Of a DNA stretch of 64,000 nt, positions 60,501 through 64,000 are shown piece by piece. Source of the stretch: Gorsachius magnificus (Eukaryota; Chordata; Aves; Pelecaniformes; Ardeidae). Position 1 is the stretch's first letter. Each line of letters begins with the position of its first letter. The translations under genes were made by a program, and so were the position numbers. The stretch spans positions 19,963,821 through 20,027,820 of the forward strand of contig CM067081.1 of the NCBI GenBank assembly GCA_034008185.1, in the 5' to 3' direction. The notes under the pieces are model-generated. The model ran no database searches. It was not told where the DNA came from and was given only the letters and a program-made list of their open reading frames with translations.

Positions 60501-61277
60501 GGAATGGGAGGTAAGAGGGTTTTTGGTGTTATTTTTAGAATGATGGAGTGTTTAAAAGTTTAAACCTGTAACCCAAATACATTTCTTCTAGTTAGCTAAT
60601 TTATAAGGTATGGAAGCTTAAAAAATTTAAGTTAAAATCTACCTGGTTCTGTAGAATATCATTTAACTTCAATATGGATAAAAGCAGTCATCTTTGTTCA
60701 TAAATAACATATAAAAAAGCATCTGTGGTATTAAAAAAAAAATGTAATTTCTCGGATCAGCTGTAACTTTGAAATCTGCTTTCAACTTCAGTTGTCGTAT
60801 GACTGTAGATATGACAGACCGTTGTTACACTTCTCTCTGAACTGAGAGAAGTATGTGAAGAGGATATGCAAAGATTGATTGGCATATTTCCTGTTTAGCA
60901 CTTACATATGAGATTATGAGTATTTGTAGCACTCGCTGTCAGCTTGAGTGAGAGTTGTTAATTTTTAGCATTAGAAGTCATACCCTAATTGTGTGTTTGC
61001 ACTTCTGTTTACTTGCCATGTTAAAGTTACATCTTAATGGCAAACTATTATTTAAAGTTGCACTATCGAGACCTTAAGATTTTATCCATTAACCCTATTT
61101 GTGATGCTTTGCAACTTTGCATTTAGAACAAAGTGTATCAGTTCTGCAGCAGAGCATGTTCTGATGATTATAAGAAACTGCACTGCATAGTTACATACTG
61201 TGAATACTGTCAAGAAGAGAAAACGCTGCATGAGACGGTGAATTTCTCTGGCATCAAAAGACCCTTTTGTAGTGAAG
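26680..61277 (+). CDS. ZMYM2: ZMYM2 coding region (spliced, 5' part; continues past window)
   Basis: Eight coding exons join at 26680-27529, 35252-35537, 39637-39802, 40656-40868, 53462-53612, 54409-54524, 60394-60510 and 61127-61277. Together they give 2050 nt, an open frame of 683 codons plus one base. Phases across the seven internal junctions are 1, 2, 0, 0, 1, 0, 0, and every junction has AG/GT borders. The protein strongly resembles vertebrate ZMYM2: an acidic N-terminus with SUMO-interaction-like motifs ([10 protein letters not shown] at residues 56-65 and TIIIDDEED at 116-124), then MYM zinc fingers with CxxC...FCxxxC spacing. ZMYM2 (about 1377 residues in human) is a nuclear SUMO-binding corepressor-associated protein of LSD1-CoREST-HDAC complexes. 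The window holds roughly the first half. The remaining fingers, the proline/valine-rich part and the C-terminal domain lie downstream. One short mammalian exon between fingers 4 and 5 was not found here. Confidence 0.97.
30245..30830 (+). mobile_element. CR1 LINE fragment with internal micro-inversion, sense
   Basis: The block encodes the C-terminal part of CR1 ORF2. A frame of 126 codons at 30368-30748 includes [18 protein letters not shown] and [20 protein letters not shown]. It ends with TCTTTTCCAACCTAAATGATTCTATGGTTCTA. Its closest relative in the window is the copy at 9280-9885. Bases 30473-30490 are the reverse complement of what that copy has at the same place, flanked by GATAAG and CTTATC. 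Because the inverted segment keeps its length, the frame stays open through it. The copy is 5'-truncated and lacks the polymerase domain. Confidence 0.92.
30987..32100 (-). mobile_element. CR1 LINE, 1.1 kb, antisense
   Basis: Read on the minus strand, this is the longest CR1 copy in the window. It covers part of the reverse transcriptase, the C-terminal ORF2 and the 3' end (GATCTTTAAACGTCCC.. tail at the low-coordinate side). Frames at 31661-31963 (minus) carry [19 protein letters not shown] and [16 protein letters not shown]. Frames at 31286-31642 carry [20 protein letters not shown] and [17 protein letters not shown]. The residues at the usual polymerase Asp-Asp position read Asp-Asn, and the copy is split between frames, so it is inactive. 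It lies tail to tail with the copy ending at 30830. Confidence 0.93.
32101..35200. other. Intron sequence without recognisable features
   Basis: About 3 kb of AT-rich intron. Open frames are short and resemble nothing. The segment at 32660-33240 is purine-rich on the + strand, which creates several short minus-strand frames by chance. I see no repeat family or RNA gene. Confidence 0.5.
35252..35537 (+). CDS. ZMYM2: ZMYM2 coding exon 2 (residues 284-378, split 379; MYM finger 1)
   Basis: The acceptor CTTGAAG precedes ATTCTTGG, which completes the Asp codon and continues [20 protein letters not shown] finger 1 has cysteines 332, 335, 356 and 360 (VTCANCKK ... [12 protein letters not shown]). 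The first CxxC pair of finger 2 (C374, C377) also lies here. The donor GCAGAAA|gtaagg is phase 2, splitting a Lys codon. The exon sequence matches mammalian ZMYM2 almost residue for residue in the finger. Confidence 0.97.
35538..39636 (+). other. ZMYM2: ZMYM2 intron between coding exons 2 and 3
   Basis: This 4.1-kb intron contains one antisense CR1 copy (36229-36743). The rest is AT-rich with no recognisable gene, RNA or repeat. The acceptor TGTCTTTCAG has a long T-run in front. Confidence 0.85.
36229..36743 (-). mobile_element. CR1 LINE 3' end with intact C-terminal frame, antisense
   Basis: The + strand begins TAGAATCACAGAATG and TTGGGTTGGAAGGGACCCC, the reverse complement of a CR1 3' end. 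On the minus strand an uninterrupted 128-codon frame (36315-36701) carries [46 protein letters not shown] and [20 protein letters not shown]. It has no stop or frameshift, so it looks like the youngest copy in the window. It is still strongly 5'-truncated and cannot code for a polymerase. Confidence 0.95.
39637..39802 (+). CDS. ZMYM2: ZMYM2 coding exon 3 (split 379, residues 380-434; MYM fingers 2-3)
   Basis: The acceptor TCTTTCAG precedes AGATATAACAACAATG, completing the Lys codon and reading [14 protein letters not shown]. The second pair of finger 2 is C402 and C406 ([13 protein letters not shown]). Finger 3 begins with C426 and C429 ([10 protein letters not shown]). The donor is GAG|gtctgg, phase 0, which matches consensus only at the GT and +5 G and so looks weak. 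Reading on would add 11 codons and a stop in the intron. Confidence 0.96.
39803..40655 (+). other. ZMYM2: ZMYM2 intron between coding exons 3 and 4
   Basis: 853 bp of AT-rich sequence with no repeat or RNA that I recognise. The acceptor is TTTATTTTTTAG. Confidence 0.9.
40656..40868 (+). CDS. ZMYM2: ZMYM2 coding exon 4 (residues 435-505; MYM fingers 3-4)
   Basis: A 213-nt, phase 0 to phase 0 exon. It completes finger 3 with C449 and C453 ([13 protein letters not shown]) and holds all of finger 4, C468, C471, C495 and C499 ([14 protein letters not shown] ... [14 protein letters not shown]). The donor is AAGCAG|gtaatt. In mammals the next residues form a linker of about 24 residues before the finger that starts KYGKL. 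Here the next exon found starts directly at that Lys. Confidence 0.97.
43936..43964. repeat. T11-A18 inverted homopolymer block
   Basis: Eleven T followed directly by eighteen A, able to fold back on itself. It is a simple low-complexity block. Confidence 0.9.
44403..44470. repeat. Perfect 34-bp tandem duplication
   Basis: Two identical 34-bp copies, 44403-44436 and 44437-44470, each starting TTTTCTGGATTTGGG and ending GACAACCTTG, lie head to tail with no spacer. Identity is complete, which suggests a recent duplication or a polymorphic two-copy minisatellite. Confidence 0.95.
44675..44692. repeat. Poly(T) tract, 18 T
   Basis: Uninterrupted homopolymer inside the large intron. Confidence 0.9.
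45745..45780 (+). mobile_element. Possible CR1 3' tail remnant
   Basis: The string GAGGTTCCTTCCAACCC followed by CCATTCTGTGA matches the last bases of CR1 elements in sense orientation. The body upstream is not clearly CR1, so only the tail is called. Confidence 0.4.
48620..49460 (+). mobile_element. CR1 LINE, sense, interrupted by a second CR1
   Basis: The left part (48620-48730) reads GACTTGGGTGTCCTGGTGGA, GCAGCAAAGATGGCCAACTG and stops after CTAGGTTGTAT. The right part resumes near 48893 with AAGAGTGTAGCCAGCAGGTC, passes CACTGTGTCCAGTTTTGGA (48987) and ends GGTCCCCTCCAGTCTACATG, GATTCTGTGATTCTATA near 49452. The two parts are consecutive in the CR1 consensus, so the middle (48727-48890) is a later insertion. 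All frames are decayed. Confidence 0.9.
48727..48890 (-). mobile_element. Nested CR1 3' end, antisense
   Basis: The + strand begins ATCACAGAATGCGTGATG, TTGGAAGGGATCTCTGGAGG, the reverse complement of a CR1 tail. It runs through GATGGGGACTCCACAGCCTC and TCTCTGGGCAACCTATTCC, then gives way to the resumed outer CR1. Only about 160 bp was inserted. Being inside another CR1 copy, it is the younger of the two insertions. Confidence 0.88.
50466..50545 (+). mobile_element. CR1 3' tail, sense
   Basis: GGGGGGCTGGACTAGCTGAT, CTTTAAAGGTGCCTTCCAAC and TGCTATGATTCTA are the last 80 bases of a CR1 element. It is a short, fairly well-kept 5'-truncated copy. Confidence 0.85.
53462..53612 (+). CDS. ZMYM2: ZMYM2 coding exon 5 (residues 506-555, split 556; MYM finger 5)
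   Basis: The acceptor TTATGTTTTAG precedes AAATATGGCAAATTAAC, read [20 protein letters not shown]. Finger 5 has C513, C516, C539 and C543 ([15 protein letters not shown]). The donor TCACAAA|gtaagt is phase 1 and splits a Ser codon. The exon joins exon 4 in frame (phase 0), so the protein is open whether or not a further in-frame exon lies between. Confidence 0.96.
53613..54408 (+). other. ZMYM2: ZMYM2 intron between coding exons 5 and 6
   Basis: 796 bp, AT-rich, with no repeat family recognised. A run of 21 T at 54338-54358 lies 50 bp before the acceptor (TTTTCTTTTAG). Confidence 0.9.
54409..54524 (+). CDS. ZMYM2: ZMYM2 coding exon 6 (split 556, residues 557-594; MYM finger 6)
   Basis: This 116-nt exon starts GTATGGGAATTATTTGCC, completing Ser 556 and reading [19 protein letters not shown]. 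Finger 6 uses C561, C564, C585 and C589 ([13 protein letters not shown]). The donor is TTTCAG|gttagc, phase 0. Human ZMYM2 has Leu where this has Met 557, as I recall it, and otherwise the finger is nearly identical. Confidence 0.96.
57067..57082 (+). other. Candidate 16-nt microexon
   Basis: A strong acceptor (GTTCTCTTTCAG) and a strong donor (TCT|gtaagtg) enclose 16 bases. Both neighbouring ZMYM2 junctions are phase 0, so inclusion would shift the frame and hit a stop in the next exon, as a poison exon would. The call rests on splice signals only and may be chance. Confidence 0.2.
57815..57848. repeat. Perfect 34-bp palindrome
   Basis: The arms TAAGATATTCAAAAGAG and CTCTTTTGAATATCTTA are exact reverse complements with no spacer (centre between 57831 and 57832). 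It can form a cruciform or hairpin. It is followed at once by TA and TG dinucleotide runs up to about 57877. It does not match a transposon end that I know. Confidence 0.95.
57847..57878. repeat. TA/TG/TA microsatellite
   Basis: (TA)n, then (GT)n, then (AT)n again, next to the palindrome. Likely length-variable. Confidence 0.85.
60394..60510 (+). CDS. ZMYM2: ZMYM2 coding exon 7 (residues 595-633; first half of MYM finger 7)
   Basis: A 117-nt phase 0 to phase 0 exon, read [20 protein letters not shown] then [19 protein letters not shown]. It supplies the linker after finger 6 and the first cysteine pair of finger 7 (C616, C619). The donor is TGGGAG|gtaaga. Confidence 0.96.
60511..61126 (+). 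other. ZMYM2: ZMYM2 intron between coding exons 7 and 8
   Basis: 616 bp, AT-rich. A small stem-loop (ACTTCTCTC / GAGAGAAGT with a six-base loop, near 60829-60852) is the only structure noted. The acceptor is TTTGCATTTAG. Confidence 0.9.
61127..61277 (+). CDS. ZMYM2: ZMYM2 coding exon 8 (residues 634-683, split 684; MYM fingers 7-8)
   Basis: It begins [20 protein letters not shown], closing finger 7 with C640 and C644. Finger 8 follows with C658, C661 and C681 ([20 protein letters not shown] ... RPFCSEG), and its last cysteine would come from the next exon. The donor AGTGAAG|gtatgt is phase 1. The next coding exon is not in the window. Confidence 0.97.
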
Positions 61278-64000
61278 GTATGTATGTATTTGGTTATTTT
61301 CTAAGGTATTGGTTGTTGTGGTTTTAATGCAGTTAAGTTACTGTGTTATTATTTAATGTTAAAATTTAAGGTAACAACTCATTCTGTTGTACTTGAGGCT
61401 AAACCAGAAGTTTCTTCATTATTATTAATGAAGTGCATGTACCTGTTAATTTATCTGAGCTGCTTCTATGGTCTTTTGCTGAGTTTTTCCACTGCTTTCT
61501 TTAGGTTAAGGAAGAGTGGGCAACACTCTTAACTCTGTGTGTGTGTGCATACACATATGTATGCACGTATATATACACATGCACAAAAATTACACATAGA
61601 TTCTTTTTTTAAAATTTATGCAGCAGAGCCTATATCAACACTAACTGCATTGAGGAATACCAAGCATTCTCTTTGATTAGTATTTTCAAAATTTTAGTAC
61701 AACAGTGGAAATTCTGTGTTGACTTAGAATAGTTATTCAGGCTCGAATGATGCCTATTGATGTATCTTGATTACTGTCATTATAATTTTCCTGACTAACG
61801 ATTTGGATTTTCAAAAAGAAAACAAACTAAAAAGGAGGTATCTGGGCATAGGATTCTTATAAGTTTCATTAAAATTTTGTTTTAATAGAAACAGACAAAT
61901 AGTCTTAACAAGAACCTATACTTTCCACTTCTGGCGAGCTGTCCTTCGATACTGGTATTTAATCCTGATCTTAGAAGTTTAACTACGAGTTTGGATGACC
62001 TATCTCTGGAGGATATAGTGCATATTTTTTTCTTCAGTTATAATAATAATGCTTTCACTATCATTTGATAAACCTTGCTGAAGATCTCTGCTTTCAAGCA
62101 GATTAAACAGCAGATGTGCCAATTTATTTGTAGCAGGATCCTGTTAAGCTGGAGAGGGGTGGAGTGCGGGGCTGGAGGCAGCCTTCCCTCCATGCCGTTC
62201 CCTTATAGCTCTGGACTCTGCAATCTTCTGTTTCTGATGAATGGAATGTGGTGGCTTAAGTTTCTTCGCTATCATTACTTTCTTGTGTTCTGGACTGCAG
62301 AGTGATAGCTGGAGAGGAAAAAAGGACAAAGCAAGGGCCAGTTTCACACTGTATCGTTGCAGTTCTCAATAACATCTCTAGCTAGAAATTGTTTCTGTGA
62401 ATAAAACAATTCCACAGAATATATTCAAAGACAAGAGCAAGCATTTTTTGGCCTGGAGATTACAGTATATGCTGGTATTACTGTGAATACTTAGGACTCC
62501 CTAATTTTAAAGCCTGGTGGCTGTCAACAAAATCAGTAAGATTCATAATGCAAGCTATACCATATTACTATTTCTGTATGAGGAGGCTTGAAATAAGTGA
62601 GGACTTGTATTTCCTATTGGATAATTTGAGGAAGGAAAGATAAAAACACTCCCTCCTGCATAAATACAGTTACTATATGGGGGGAATCCATTGCTGGACG
62701 TAGTGCAGGTCCTGAGTTAGCATGTATTGGACTGCCAGCTTGAGAGTAAAGATGATCTTTATGACGATGAATATGCCAAATGTTACTATTAAAACAAAGT
62801 TTATCAGCTTACTGTGATGATCTGAACCGCTGAGTAATAGAGAGAAGGTAGTCAAAAGCACCATTAAGTAGAACGTAACTTGAATAAATATGGCACACAT
62901 CTGCTAGCTGTAGCTTAGGTCTACTTTGTGATGCATGTGAAAAAAGTCTGTTTGTGTTATCTGATAAAAATGAACTGCTGACCTGGACAGAAGCTCTGTA
63001 GAAACAACCTAGGCCTTATATTTTAAAGGAAAACTAACAGTTGTCATTGCTGCAGAAATAGTGGATTCCAAGAGTTAACAGTATTGAGATCTGACATGGG
63101 GAGGAGAGGGCCAGGTTTTAGATGGACTGAGTGGAGGTGAACAAATAAAAGTTTTATCATCAGAGGTGATAGATTTCTCTTCCCCTGTTTCTAGACACTC
63201 AAACACCACCAGTTTTTCCTTGATGTCATAGCCTTTCTCCAGAAATATGTCCAACTGTTTGTAAAGTAGAAAAACTGGTAGATGTACCAAATAAACTTGT
63301 TGGATATGGAGGCCATGCTGGTTTTGATATTGCAAAGTGTTCAAGAAGCTTCACCAACATAGGTTATTTTGTTGAGCATGCAATTATTCTTCACCAGAAG
63401 ACAATGTATTACAATTTGAGAAGAAATAACCTAGTCACAGAAGTTATTGGCATTTTTGGAAGAAATTGAACTCTGAAGGGAAAACACTGGAAAATTTCAG
63501 GTGTGTATAAAAGAAGGCTTCTAGAAAAAATCAACAGAAGTTAAACAGGTGTTGAAATTTTTGCAAGAGCGCTTATTTTGTTCATCCTCAAGCAAACTGA
63601 TGGGAAAGAGTATATAAGATCAACCACAAATACCCCTTGACTGCTTGTGCCTGCCTAGCTGGAGTACTGAAGATGTCATCATTTCTCTGCTCACATTCTT
63701 CATACCTGAGTTTGGTTTTTTTACACATGCACATACGTATATGCTTACACCCAAACCCTTGCACCTACATTAAAGTCTCTGGGATCAGTATTTCTGTGCA
63801 GTTTCATTCTGTTTCTTTATATGTTTCTCTTGTGATATTCAAAAATATGTGCAGTGACCAGCTGAAACTTCCGTTGCAATAAGGTATAACTAGAACTGAC
63901 CTATCATTTATGCTAAAGATAGTTATTAGTTCTTTTGTGGAGTACAGTATGCTTTTTCTGTTTCTGTCTGAAACTTGGATGCTACATGGAGGATGAACCA
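61278..64000 (+). other. ZMYM2: ZMYM2 intron after coding exon 8 (cut by window end)
   Basis: 2.7 kb of AT-rich sequence without a matching ZMYM2 exon, so the intron runs off the window. A TG/CA-rich stretch lies near 61538-61590. Minus-strand frames at 62673-62900 (hydrophobic) and 63075-63344 are the only sizeable ones. They resemble no family I know and have no promoter or splice context. Confidence 0.8.

Noticed and set aside
62673..62900. Hydrophobic minus-strand frame of 75 codons that looks like membrane segments
   Set aside because: AT-rich codons for Leu, Ile and Phe make chance hydrophobic frames common. No start context, neighbour or family match.
63075..63344. 89-codon minus-strand frame, with a 70-80 codon frame on the opposite strand nearby, considered as a retrocopy
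   Set aside because: No poly(A) tail, target duplication or recognised parent protein. Frames on the two strands conflict.
1..64000. CRISPR array, tRNA, rRNA, integrase or bacterial-type operon
   Set aside because: No regularly spaced repeats, no cloverleaf-like sequence noticed, and the gene structure is spliced vertebrate.

Overview
This window is nuclear DNA from a vertebrate, almost certainly a bird. The non-coding sequence is AT-rich. One dense CpG island sits near the left end. Every clear interspersed repeat is a CR1-type LINE, the dominant avian retroposon family, with its typical 3' end motif and recognisable C-terminal ORF2 remnants. There are no operons, CRISPR arrays, tRNAs or rRNAs.

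The window holds one recognisable gene: the 5' half of ZMYM2 (zinc finger MYM-type 2, ZNF198) on the + strand. A CpG-island promoter lies at about 3.35-5.7 kb and contains a likely non-coding first exon ending at 5077. A probable 5' UTR exon follows at 25254-25344 (or 25374). The ATG is at 26680 in an 850-nt coding exon. Seven more coding exons follow at 35252-35537, 39637-39802, 40656-40868, 53462-53612, 54409-54524, 60394-60510 and 61127-61277. All splice phases agree, and the joined frame is open for 683 codons plus one base. The rest of the gene lies beyond 64000.

The encoded part has an acidic, SUMO-interaction-like N-terminal region, then seven complete MYM zinc fingers and most of an eighth. 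ZMYM2 is known as a nuclear, SUMO-binding chromatin cofactor of the LSD1-CoREST-HDAC complex.

The large introns carry at least nine CR1 fragments of different ages. They include a nested pair (48.6-49.46 kb) and a tail-to-tail pair (30.25-32.1 kb). They also carry homopolymers, a 34-bp tandem duplication and a perfect 34-bp palindrome. No other gene is supported, on either strand.

I found no new multi-gene system. The most interesting points are local: an exact 18-bp micro-inversion inside one CR1, bounded by 6-bp inverted repeats; the apparent absence of a short in-frame ZMYM2 exon (about 24 codons in mammals) between fingers 4 and 5; a candidate 16-nt frame-shifting microexon with strong splice sites; a NAGNAG acceptor just before the start codon; and an inverted repeat in the CpG island that gives the same six-residue start on both strands.
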